NCBI GenBank assembly: GCA_045600945.1
Contig: JAZRYX010000046.1
Location: forward strand, 1-7,591
DNA: 7,591 nt
Origin: Darwinimomas sp045600945
GTDB taxonomy: Bacteria; Bacillota; Clostridia; Lachnospirales; Lachnospiraceae
Direction: 5' to 3'
A model generated the notes under the pieces. That model had not been told where the DNA came from and searched no databases. It saw only the letters and a program-made list of their open reading frames with translations. Of the stretch, positions 1-5,481 are shown piece by piece (position 1 is the stretch's first letter; every line of letters begins with the position of its first letter). The translations under genes were made by a program, and so were the position numbers.

Positions 1-3
1 CAT
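1..3 (-). CDS. Start codon of a gene leaving the left edge, probably hsdR
   Basis: Only the ATG (complement of 1-3) is inside the window. It is called because an excellent Shine-Dalgarno site, AAAGGAG (complement of 13-19), sits 9 nt upstream on the minus strand, and because the start follows the hsdS stop codon by 52 bp in the same direction. No residue other than the initiator methionine can be read. In type I restriction loci the third gene, when it follows hsdM and hsdS, is usually hsdR, which encodes the ATP-dependent translocase/endonuclease subunit. That identity is inferred from position only; another cargo gene is possible. Confidence 0.5.
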
Positions 4-12
4 GTTGATACA

Positions 13-19
13 CTCCTTT
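13..19 (-). promoter_or_regulatory. Strong ribosome binding site for the gene starting at position 3
   Basis: The minus strand reads AAAGGAG followed by 9 nt and then ATG. This is close to ideal for a Firmicute and is the only in-window evidence for the downstream gene. No terminator hairpin is seen between the hsdS stop (56-58) and this site, so the gene is probably cotranscribed with hsdS. Confidence 0.7.
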
Positions 20-55
20 CGTGTACCGACATCCCTGCAACCACAGCTTTTTATT

Positions 56-1240
56 TTATCCAAAATACTTCTGCATTAGACTGTCAAAAAGAATCTGTGC
101 TTCATCTAATGCTTTTTGAACTGCAACTTTTGATTTGTCGAGCTGCTTGGCAAAAGAAACAAACTGCTCTTGAAGCTCTGTCGGCGGTACAGGGATAACC
201 AAACTACCCAAAATTTGTTGATTTAGATTTTGAATGTTTGCGCCTCGCCCTGCCATTTTTGTTCGTATCGAATCCGCTTTCAGAACACGAAGAAGATATG
301 GAACAAGAACAGTATCATCTGTTTTCCTGAAACGGATACAAAATCCGCTAAATGTAGTTGGCGTTTCTGCTGGATATACTGCCACGCTTCTTCCCACTAA
401 TGCCTTATTGCCGTTGGAACGGACGAACACAATGTCATCATCTTTTAGCAGGTATTCTTCTGACGGCATTTCGTTAAGAGAAACCGTTGGCAAATTTTCG
501 GTATTTGTTATTACAGAATGATCTTTGAAATCGCCCACGCCAAGGCAATTGATTTCTATCCCACTATCATCATAATGAAAGTTCATTCCGTTTTTACAAG
601 AACCGAGTTCCAACAGCGGCATTGTCTTCCAACCTTTTTCGTTAGTGACCGGATCTCCAAACATCTCGACAAATCGGGCTTTGATGAGTTCGTCCAGTTT
701 CTGAAGTTCATGCTGGCGCATAGATATGACAGCGGATACCTTATCCAACTGCTCGCATACTGCGATTTGAAGTGACATATCGACCTCAGTTATTTCATAA
801 CGAGCAACATAGTCATCTGTCTTCAGATTATGAAGCCCCGTTGTCTTATTCTCATAAGCTCTCGTTCCTCCACTGTAATAGTTGAAAAACAGCGAATAGA
901 AAACGTATTTGGGAAGCCATTTACTTTGATCCTTTACTCTCAACAAGCCTGTAAAGTTGTTGAAAAGGTATGTATTCTCTGGGCCATCAAAGTATATTAC
1001 CCGTCCGACTGGTTGCTTGTCGCTTCCACCAGATTTTTCAATGATAATATCGCCTTTACAAAGAAACTTCTCTTCAAGGTTCTTTTTCTTAATGGTACGA
1101 GTCACGACATTGCTATAATCAACAATGCCCTCGTTAGTAAAGTTGGTTGTTCTTAATACGGGAATTCCTGTACCTATTTCGTCGTCGGTACCCCATTCGC
1201 CCGACAACGCCTTTCCCGTTATATCGATTAACTTTGCCAT
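56..1240 (-). CDS. hsdS: Type I restriction-modification system specificity subunit HsdS
   Basis: This 394-aa protein is the DNA-recognition subunit of a type I RM enzyme. It binds the bipartite target and, with HsdM, forms the methyltransferase; HsdR is added for cleavage. The layout is that of a full HsdS: a first target-recognition domain (about residues 1-150), a conserved helical spacer (about 153-197, ending ARFVEMFGDP), a second target-recognition domain (about 200-350, ending NLNQQILGSLVIPVPP) and a C-terminal helix (about 353-393, ELQEQFVSFAKQLDKSK). Each TRD ends in the family's typical run of polar residues before an 'I.. ...Q..' type helix. The length is normal for the family. The start is the ATG at 1240, with AGGG (complement of 1249-1252) 8 nt upstream; an in-frame TAA at 1259-1261 rules out a longer protein. 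It lies downstream of hsdM across an unusual 184-bp gap. The target sequence cannot be predicted. No second hsdS fragment or recombinase is visible in the window. Confidence 0.93.
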   Translation of the reverse strand: MAKLIDITGKALSGEWGTDDEIGTGIPVLRTTNFTNEGIVDYSNVVTRTIKKKNLEEKFLCKGDIIIEKSGGSDKQPVGRVIYFDGPENTYLFNNFTGLLRVKDQSKWLPKYVFYSLFFNYYSGGTRAYENKTTGLHNLKTDDYVARYEITEVDMSLQIAVCEQLDKVSAVISMRQHELQKLDELIKARFVEMFGDPVTNEKGWKTMPLLELGSCKNGMNFHYDDSGIEINCLGVGDFKDHSVITNTENLPTVSLNEMPSEEYLLKDDDIVFVRSNGNKALVGRSVAVYPAETPTTFSGFCIRFRKTDDTVLVPYLLRVLKADSIRTKMAGRGANIQNLNQQILGSLVIPVPPTELQEQFVSFAKQLDKSKVAVQKALDEAQILFDSLMQKYFG

Positions 1241-1271
1241 CCCTTCATCCCTATCTTCTTAGCCTACTTCA

Positions 1272-1400
1272 CAGTGCCATTCGCATTTCGCTTCCTTTGG
1301 TCGCTTCATGCTCATGCGTGCTGTCGCACTATCGTCCCTTCGAGAAACATGCCCGCCTGCAAGCAAGCTTGCGCGGTCTGTTTCTCTCGGTCCGGCACTG
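1272..1400. repeat. Nested inverted-repeat element in the hsdM-hsdS gap
   Basis: The gap between hsdM and hsdS is GC-richer than the other intergenic DNA here and is highly structured. CAGTGCC (1272-1278) is the exact reverse complement of GGCACTG (1394-1400) and would close a 129-nt domain. Inside are CGCAT (1282-1286) with ATGCG (1314-1318), GTGC-tgtc-GCAC (1318-1329), and a long imperfect hairpin at 1342-1386. In that hairpin GAGAAACA pairs with TGTTTCTC, CCGC with GCGG, and GCAAGC with GCTTGC. One minus-strand frame stays open across it but has no credible start. It may be a dispersed palindromic (REP/MITE-like) element or a structured RNA segment of the hsdMS transcript; the sequence alone does not decide. 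Confidence 0.6.
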
Positions 1401-1424
1401 CTCGTTACCTCGACAAATCCGAAT

Positions 1425-2927
1425 TTATCCTTTTAACAGCCTCTCCAGTTCGTCCATTTCTGTGCCGATTTGTTTTTCCAGTTCTCTGAGCTCTGCCATG
1501 ATTTCTTCTGTTGGCGGGTATTCTACTGCTTTGTACTCTGTCTGTTTGTATTTATTGATGCTCAGATCATAATCATTTTCTGCAATTTCTTTTTTAGGAA
1601 CAAAGAAAGACTTTTCTGTTCTCTTCCGATCTGTTTCTTTTTCACGGTTTCTGAATCTTTCAATAATATCCGGAATATCATTTTCGTCAATAGAAGTTCT
1701 CTTATCATCCAGGCTGAATCCGTCGGCCTGCATGTCATAGAACCATACATTATCTGTTCCACCATGTCCTGTTTTCGTAAATATCAGAACTGCGGTGGAA
1801 ACACCTGCGTATGGTTTGAATACGCCTGACGGCATGGAAATCACGGCCTCTAGGCGATTGTTTTCTATGAGTTCCTGACGGATTGCTTTATGTGCTGTGG
1901 ATGATCCGAACAGTACCCCGTCAGGTACGATACAGGCACAGCGCCCGCCCGTTTTCAACATCCGAAGGAATACTGCCAGGAACAAAAGTTCTGTTTTTTT
2001 CGTTTTACATACTTTCAGCAGATCCGTTGATACGGTATCGTAATCCAGGCTGCCCTTAAAAGGCGGGTTTGCCAGAATAAGCGAATACTTTTCTTTATCC
2101 GGGTTCTGATCGGACAGGCTGTCACGGTATTCAATAAACGGATTGTCTACGCCATGGGTCATCATGTTCATGGCACCGATGCGCAGCATGGTTCTGTCCA
2201 TATCATATCCATGGAACATATGGTTCATGTAGTGATCTTTGTTCTGATGGTTGAAAAACACTTCCTGCTTGCAGTTTTCTTTCAGGTAATCACTGGCCGC
2301 TACCAGGAAGCCGGAAGTGCCGCAGGCGGGATCACAGATCACATCATCCGCTTTCGGCTCCATCAAGTCTACCATCATGCGGATGATATGCCTGGGAGTA
2401 CGAAACTGACCATTTAGCCCGGCTGTGGAAAGCTTTGAAAGCATATACTCATAGACGTCGCCCCTGGTATCTGCCGACTTCAGCTGTGCCATCTGCGCAT
2501 AAATTTCATCCATTTCTGTGACTACCTTGTCCAGCAGAAGCGGTGTGGGCAGCTTAAAAATGGCATCTCCCATATATTTAGAGTAAGCGCTGTCTTTATC
2601 GCCATGCAGGTTTTTGATAAAGGGAAATACCCATTCCTGCACCGTACTGTACATTTTTGCCGCCGGAAAATCGTGGAACACGCTCCACTTCAGCTGATTT
2701 CCATCCACAGCGCGATCACCGATCTGTACTTCATCCGCGAAAATACTCTTATGAGGAAGGCCAAGCATTGCCGCCTCCTTTGCATGAAGATTGTCTGTAT
2801 CATCCAGATCATGAATGAACATCAGATATGTCATCTGCTCTATGACATCCAGCGGATTTGTAAGACCGCCCGCCGCAAATATGTTCCATAGATTGTCGAT
2901 TTTATTCTTTAATTCTCCGGTAACCAT
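1425..2927 (-). CDS. hsdM: Type I restriction-modification system DNA methyltransferase subunit HsdM
   Basis: This 500-aa protein is an N6-adenine methyltransferase that uses S-adenosylmethionine and gets its specificity from HsdS. The N-terminal helical HsdM domain covers about residues 1-145 (LWNIFAAGGLTNP, EQMTYLMFIHDLDD). The catalytic domain follows, introduced by GDVYEYMLSKL (from 156) and GQFRTPRHIIRMMVDLM (173-189). SAM-binding motif I is DPACGTSGF (199-207) and catalytic motif IV is NPPF (287-290). The C-terminus (about 440-500) is charged and helical, as in HsdM tails. The length is normal and no key residue is missing. The ATG at 2927 is preceded by GGGAG (complement of 2936-2940) at 8 nt. 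It starts 94 bp after the DUF3800 gene on the same strand, with no minus-strand terminator between them, so it may be partly cotranscribed with fic-DUF3800. No convincing promoter of its own is seen. Confidence 0.97.
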   Translation of the reverse strand: MVTGELKNKIDNLWNIFAAGGLTNPLDVIEQMTYLMFIHDLDDTDNLHAKEAAMLGLPHKSIFADEVQIGDRAVDGNQLKWSVFHDFPAAKMYSTVQEWVFPFIKNLHGDKDSAYSKYMGDAIFKLPTPLLLDKVVTEMDEIYAQMAQLKSADTRGDVYEYMLSKLSTAGLNGQFRTPRHIIRMMVDLMEPKADDVICDPACGTSGFLVAASDYLKENCKQEVFFNHQNKDHYMNHMFHGYDMDRTMLRIGAMNMMTHGVDNPFIEYRDSLSDQNPDKEKYSLILANPPFKGSLDYDTVSTDLLKVCKTKKTELLFLAVFLRMLKTGGRCACIVPDGVLFGSSTAHKAIRQELIENNRLEAVISMPSGVFKPYAGVSTAVLIFTKTGHGGTDNVWFYDMQADGFSLDDKRTSIDENDIPDIIERFRNREKETDRKRTEKSFFVPKKEIAENDYDLSINKYKQTEYKAVEYPPTEEIMAELRELEKQIGTEMDELERLLKG

Positions 2928-2947
2928 GGTAATTACTCCCGATTTCC

Positions 2948-2976
2948 TTGACTATTTTTGATTTTTTTTGTATCAT
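2948..2976 (+). promoter_or_regulatory. Sigma-70 type promoter for a plus-strand small RNA
   Basis: The -35 box TTGACT (2948-2953) and the -10 box TATCAT (2971-2976) are separated by exactly 17 bp. Transcription should start near 2981-2984. No plus-strand coding sequence follows; a structured segment and an intrinsic terminator follow instead. The spacer contains an uninterrupted run of eight T (2962-2969), so slipped-strand changes could alter the -35/-10 distance. It points away from hsdM, whose start codon is about 20 bp to the left. Confidence 0.7.
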
Positions 2977-2982
2977 ATATAC

Positions 2983-3069
2983 GAACCACTGAACAGGCGA
3001 ATGCCCCGTAGGTGGTGTCTTTTATTTTGGATAAATAACCAGCCCAAGCTTTTGGGAACTGGCTTTTTT
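2983..3069 (+). ncRNA. Putative structured small RNA convergent with the DUF3800 gene
   Basis: The segment is bounded by a near-consensus promoter and an intrinsic terminator, both on the plus strand, and would give an RNA of about 87 nt. Its 5' half can fold as ACCACT (2985-2990) with GGTGGT (3011-3016), which is five Watson-Crick pairs plus one G-U pair. This encloses a small GGC-gaat-GCC hairpin (2996-3005). A U/A-rich linker (3017-3038) leads to the terminator hairpin. It has no plausible ORF. About 48 nt at its 3' end are antisense to the last DUF3800 codons, since that gene is on the minus strand and ends at 3022. From memory, comparative genomics has described several structured RNA motifs (named DUF3800-I and so on) next to DUF3800 genes; I cannot match this one to a specific model. 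It could instead be a cis-antisense regulator, or a chance promoter plus terminator. Confidence 0.6.
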
Positions 3070-3807
3070 GTTAAGTATCCCGCCGTGCTCAAATGTTGCC
3101 ATTACTCGTCCAATAAACTCCGTATCAATAACCTGTTGAACTCTAATCGGGAGCGGTTCCATTTTGACGACATTTTTATAATATAAATACACGAAAAAGG
3201 ATATAAAATCACATATTTGAATGAAATAGCTCTCTGACGAGTCTTTTTCCAGTATGTCTTCTATCAAGCCTTGAACCGGAACATTTCTGCTACCACCAAA
3301 TATTGACTGAATCGGATTAAACGCCCTGATCTGTCGAGCGGTTTTTCTCATCGGAGCAATTCTTCCCTTATCAGATATTATGATATATTTCCAGGCCCCC
3401 TTGCTATCGTTCTCAATTCTTTGGACATTATACGTAAGGGCATTTGCAAGAACCGGGTAATCCTCCGTTTTTATATGGTTCTTGTCTATTACCACATTAA
3501 CAACCTTGATCTGCAGCTTGGATATGGCCACCGCAAATTCTTTTAATAACTCTCTGCGCTGTTCTGTAGTCCACCCGTAAGGCCGATACAACCCTTTATC
3601 CCTGACCAAATGTTTTGTGTGCATCTCTTCCGAAACATGAAGGCCGTACTTTTCTTTCATTTCTTTTCGGAAACTTTTAAATGCGTTATAGTTTTCCTGC
3701 CAGACATCTGCGTTCATATATACGCTTGTCAAAACAAACACGTCACTCGATGCTGTTGTTTCACCATCATCGCCTGTCTCGTCAAAGTAAGCAATATATG
3801 TATCCAT
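3022..3807 (-). CDS. DUF3800 family protein, putative RNase H-like nuclease
   Basis: This 261-aa protein matches the DUF3800 pattern. It opens with a beta strand and acidic pair, TYIAYFDETGDDG (D9, E10; the family norm is 'DESG'), continues with EEMHTKHL (about 61-67), a later strand with an aspartate, YIIISDKG (D146), and the helix QICDFISFFVYLY (D200). This order of acidic residues resembles RNase H-fold enzymes; nuclease activity is inferred and the family's biochemical role is not settled. The ATG at 3807 is preferred because GGAGG (complement of 3818-3822) lies 10 nt upstream. A GTG at 3816 is in frame, would overlap the fic stop as GTGA and add three residues, but it sits too close to the RBS. 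The RBS lies within the last fic codons, so translation is probably coupled. The 3' end overlaps a plus-strand RNA and its terminator. DUF3800 genes often occur in phage-defence neighbourhoods, which fits the adjacent type I RM locus. Confidence 0.85.
   Translation of the reverse strand: MDTYIAYFDETGDDGETTASSDVFVLTSVYMNADVWQENYNAFKSFRKEMKEKYGLHVSEEMHTKHLVRDKGLYRPYGWTTEQRRELLKEFAVAISKLQIKVVNVVIDKNHIKTEDYPVLANALTYNVQRIENDSKGAWKYIIISDKGRIAPMRKTARQIRAFNPIQSIFGGSRNVPVQGLIEDILEKDSSESYFIQICDFISFFVYLYYKNVVKMEPLPIRVQQVIDTEFIGRVMATFEHGGILNKKASSQKLGLVIYPK
3039..3069 (+). terminator. Intrinsic terminator of the plus-strand RNA, inside DUF3800 coding DNA
   Basis: Read on the plus strand, CCAG (3039-3042) and CCCAA (3043-3047) pair with TTGGG (3052-3056) and CTGG (3059-3062). 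The loop is GCTT and there is a two-base AA bulge. The stem is followed by C and six T (3064-3069). On the minus strand the sequence after the hairpin has no T-run, so the terminator is directional. It lies entirely within the C-terminal codons of DUF3800 (around KKASSQKLGLVIYPK). Confidence 0.75.
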
Positions 3808-3812
3808 CGCAC

Positions 3813-4868
3813 TCACGCCTCCCAGTTCCAGGCATATGAGGTGTATCTGCCTCCGCCGATTTTGATGATTTCATTTGCTCTCACCAAATCAATCAATGTT
3901 CTCTGTATTGTTGTTTGACTGATATCAGGGCACTTTTTCATTATTTCTGTTTTTGTGATTTTTCCTGTTGTATTTTTTATTACTTCTCTCACTTTTGAGG
4001 GCTTTGATAATTCAGTTTCAGATAAAACATCTGCTCTCGATGAGAACTCCCGATACGCTGCCAGAATAACGGAGAGCATGTATTTCACAAAGCTTTCGTA
4101 TTCATTTTCCCCTTCATGCCATCGGGCGGAGCTTTCCTGAAGTGCTTCATAATACGTGTCTTTTGTATCGGAGATCAGTTTTTCAATAGAGATATACTTC
4201 CCTACCATAAATTCTGAACGATACAGTAGTAACAACGTGAGAAGCCTGCTCATTCTTCCATTCCCGTCACTGAATGGATGAATGCACAGAAAATCCAAAA
4301 CATACACCGGAATCAAAATGAGTGGATCTATCGCCTGATCTTTCATCGCTTCTTCAAACGCATCGCAAATCTGATTCATAACTTCCGACACTGCCCAGGC
4401 TTCCACAGGACGAAAACGGATTTTTTCTGTTCCGTCTTTATAAGTTTCCTTTATGACATTATCTGCCAATTTGTAGACGCCGCCTTCCGTTGCGCCCGCA
4501 TACTTATACAAATCCCTATGTAACTGAAGTATCATCGCCGGCTTTGGCGGGATATACGCAAAGCTTTCATGAACCGTTGCCAAAACGTCCCTGTAACCGG
4601 CGATTTCCTTTTCGCTTCTGCTTTTTGGCATAGTCTTTTCGTTCACGATTTTCCGAATTCTTTCATCTGTCGTAATGATGCCCTCTATCCGGTTTGAAGC
4701 TTCTGTGCTTTGAATTTTTGCAACCTCAACCAAATCCTCCAGAACATCTTCGGATGATTTCGCAAACAGTTCCTGCTTTCCCTTGAGCTCGTGTATCTTT
4801 GTTACATAGGCAACGATCTCCGGGGTCAGAAGCTTCAGATAAGTTTTTTTGTAGTCAAATGTTCTCAT
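3813..4868 (-). CDS. Fic family protein, class II (self-inhibited) AMP-transferase
   Basis: Fic enzymes transfer AMP, or related groups, from nucleotides to hydroxyl side chains of target proteins. Numbering is from the ATG at 4868; a TTG at 4880 is in frame but has no better RBS and would add four residues. The N-terminal helix carries SNRIEG (about 58-63), which fits the inhibitory motif (S/T)xxxE(G/N) whose glutamate blocks ATP in class II Fic proteins. The Fic core holds HPFSDGNGR (about 197-205), matching the active-site consensus HPFx(D/E)GNGR with the catalytic His and both glycines intact. A DNA-binding-like winged helix follows at about 291-346 (TKTEIMKKCPDISQTTIQRTLIDLV), suggesting autoregulation or target recruitment. 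At 351 aa the length is typical of Fic proteins with a C-terminal wHTH. No clear Shine-Dalgarno site is seen before the ATG. The stop overlaps the region that starts DUF3800. A strong promoter and palindrome lie just upstream. Targets are unknown. Confidence 0.93.
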   Translation of the reverse strand: MRTFDYKKTYLKLLTPEIVAYVTKIHELKGKQELFAKSSEDVLEDLVEVAKIQSTEASNRIEGIITTDERIRKIVNEKTMPKSRSEKEIAGYRDVLATVHESFAYIPPKPAMILQLHRDLYKYAGATEGGVYKLADNVIKETYKDGTEKIRFRPVEAWAVSEVMNQICDAFEEAMKDQAIDPLILIPVYVLDFLCIHPFSDGNGRMSRLLTLLLLYRSEFMVGKYISIEKLISDTKDTYYEALQESSARWHEGENEYESFVKYMLSVILAAYREFSSRADVLSETELSKPSKVREVIKNTTGKITKTEIMKKCPDISQTTIQRTLIDLVRANEIIKIGGGRYTSYAWNWEA

Positions 4869-4901
4869 TTTGTTTGTCAAATACCCAAAATTATCACCTA
4901 T

Positions 4902-4930
4902 ATAGTACTAATTAATTATTCATCCGTCAA
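4902..4930 (-). promoter_or_regulatory. Promoter of the fic-DUF3800 operon
   Basis: On the minus strand TTGACG (complement of 4925-4930) is followed after 17 bp by TACTAT (complement of 4902-4907). The ATG at 4868 then lies about 27 nt after the likely start site. Nothing on this strand between the promoter and fic would terminate transcription. A perfect inverted repeat abuts the -35 box, so the promoter is probably controlled. Confidence 0.7.
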
Positions 4931-4933
4931 TCC

Positions 4934-4965
4934 AATTTTGTCATTTGTTAATAAATGACAAAATT
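4934..4965. promoter_or_regulatory. Perfect 13-bp inverted repeat, probable operator of fic
   Basis: AATTTTGTCATTT (4934-4946) and AAATGACAAAATT (4953-4965) are exact reverse complements around a 6-bp centre. The left edge is 3 bp from the fic -35 box. A similar half-site, TTTGTCA (4873-4879), recurs beside the fic start codon. No T-run follows the repeat on either strand, so a binding site fits better than a terminator. The winged helix of the Fic protein itself is a candidate ligand (inference). The right arm overlaps the stop codon of the 64-aa ORF. Confidence 0.65.
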
Positions 4966-5158
4966 AAGAGCTCGCATTCAGGCGCAGATCTGTTACGATT
5001 TCTGCTGCCTGATCCATTGTAACTTCAACACCCTCCATTCTGCTGTCATTGTAAATGTATTCACTTTGAAATAAATACCGGGCATGATTATTAGGTTTAA
5101 AAGCCAACTGCTCCGTGTAGTTATCAATAAGATCCGCATACAACCTTTCGTAAGTCAT
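4964..5158 (-). CDS. Small protein resembling the N-terminal inhibitory region of Fic proteins
   Basis: This 64-aa ORF contains YIYNDSRMEGVEVT (about 34-47) after a helical lead (LIDNYTEQLAFKPNNHARY) and before DQAAEIVTDLR. It resembles the helix that in Fic proteins carries the inhibitory motif (S/T)xxxE(G/N). The E-G pair is present, but the residue four before the glutamate is Asp, not Ser/Thr. Two readings are possible. It may be the surviving N-terminus of a second Fic gene whose catalytic part is lost; the stop is followed at once by the operator palindrome and promoter of the intact fic gene. Or it may be a stand-alone antitoxin-like peptide, as in class I Fic modules where a protein of about 60 aa carries the inhibitory helix. 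No Fic core motif follows in any frame. The RBS is weak (A/G-rich, near 5165-5172). It begins 22 nt after the stop of an ImmA-like fragment on the same strand. Confidence 0.55.
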   Translation of the reverse strand: MTYERLYADLIDNYTEQLAFKPNNHARYLFQSEYIYNDSRMEGVEVTMDQAAEIVTDLRLNASS

Positions 5159-5180
5159 ATGCTTTTTCTTTCGAACAGAA

Positions 5181-5348
5181 TCAGGTTATAGGTCTGTTTA
5201 CATTTATGCCCACAAGGGGAATATCTCCGGTTTGAGTTGCAGGTATATATACACCTTCTAACTTATGAAAATCAGCAAGTACAAAAAGAATCCCCTCCTT
5301 TTTTAGGAAAGCAAAAGGATTGATTGGATATTCAATTTTTTGATTTTG
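5181..5348 (-). pseudogene. ImmA/IrrE-like peptidase fragment cut by the IS21 element
   Basis: One minus-strand frame is open from the IS left end to a TGA at 5181-5183 and gives 55 residues. It reads EYPINPFAFLKKEGILF, then LADFHKLEGVYIPA, then GDIPLVGINVNRPIT. This matches the segment found in ImmA/IrrE metallopeptidases just before the zinc-binding HExxH helix, where 'GIN.N.P..RQRFT.AHE' is expected. The fragment stops right after RPIT, so the catalytic HExxH is missing. Upstream, the frame meets the IS boundary, so the 5' part was removed or displaced by the insertion. It has no start codon or RBS. ImmA/IrrE proteins commonly pair with XRE-type repressors or phage-like regulators; no partner is visible here. 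The rest of the gene may lie past the other end of the IS, outside the window. Confidence 0.6.
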
Positions 5349-5351
5349 TTA

Positions 5352-5423
5352 GGGTCGGGCGACCCGAGCCATTCAGAGTCGGGACAAAAGAGCCAATCTG
5401 AGTCGGATCAAAAAAGCCATTAC
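5352..5423 (+). repeat. IS21 left terminal repeats, 24-bp period
   Basis: Two tandem 24-bp units (5367-5390 and 5391-5414) agree at 19 of 24 positions and begin AGCCA. A third partial unit starts at 5415 (AGCCATTAC). The core GTCGG recurs at 5354, 5378 and 5402, exactly 24 bp apart. The outermost core lies in the palindrome GGGTCG-GG-CGACCC (5352-5365). Such multiple terminal repeats are the transposase binding sites of IS21-family elements. Confidence 0.8.
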
Positions 5424-5446
5424 AATTAACACTCAAATCCTATACA

Positions 5447-5468
5447 CTTGTATACGTCACTGTACAAG
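5447..5468. repeat. Short inverted repeat upstream of istA
   Basis: CTTGTA (5447-5452) is the reverse complement of TACAAG (5463-5468), separated by 10 bp and ending just before the istA ribosome binding site at 5472-5477. It could act on istA transcription or translation. Possible -10 sequences (TATACA at 5441, TATACG at 5451) overlap it, but no well-spaced -35 box is present, so the istA promoter is not assigned. Confidence 0.3.
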
Positions 5469-5481
5469 CGGAAGGAGAATA

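Noticed and set aside
56..1240. Invertible, phase-variable hsdS locus
   Set aside because: Only one complete hsdS is present. No partial hsdS, inverted copy or site-specific recombinase is visible; sequence left of the window could change this.
1262..1434. Open minus-strand frame across the hsdM-hsdS gap as a small protein
   Set aside because: It has no ATG or GTG start with an RBS until very late, overlaps strong inverted repeats, and its translation looks low in complexity. It is better explained by the structured element.
2977..3017. tRNA-like fold near the hsdM start
   Set aside because: The sequence GTGGTTCGTAT on the minus strand resembles a T-arm, but no acceptor stem, anticodon arm or conserved D-loop bases can be assembled.
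3808..3816. GTG start for DUF3800 overlapping the fic stop
   Set aside because: The GGAGG site is only about 1 nt from this GTG but 10 nt from the ATG at 3807. The ATG start also begins directly at the conserved strand.
4869..4880. TTG start giving a four-residue longer Fic protein
   Set aside because: There is no properly spaced Shine-Dalgarno site, and an ATG four codons later is available.
4934..4965. Inverted repeat as a transcription terminator of the 64-aa ORF
   Set aside because: The stem is AT-rich and has no following T-run on either strand. Its position next to a -35 box fits an operator better.
5367..5423. Tandem repeats that might be a small CRISPR-like array
   Set aside because: The 24-bp units are contiguous with no spacers, only two and a half copies exist, and they sit at the end of an IS21 element, where terminal repeats are expected.
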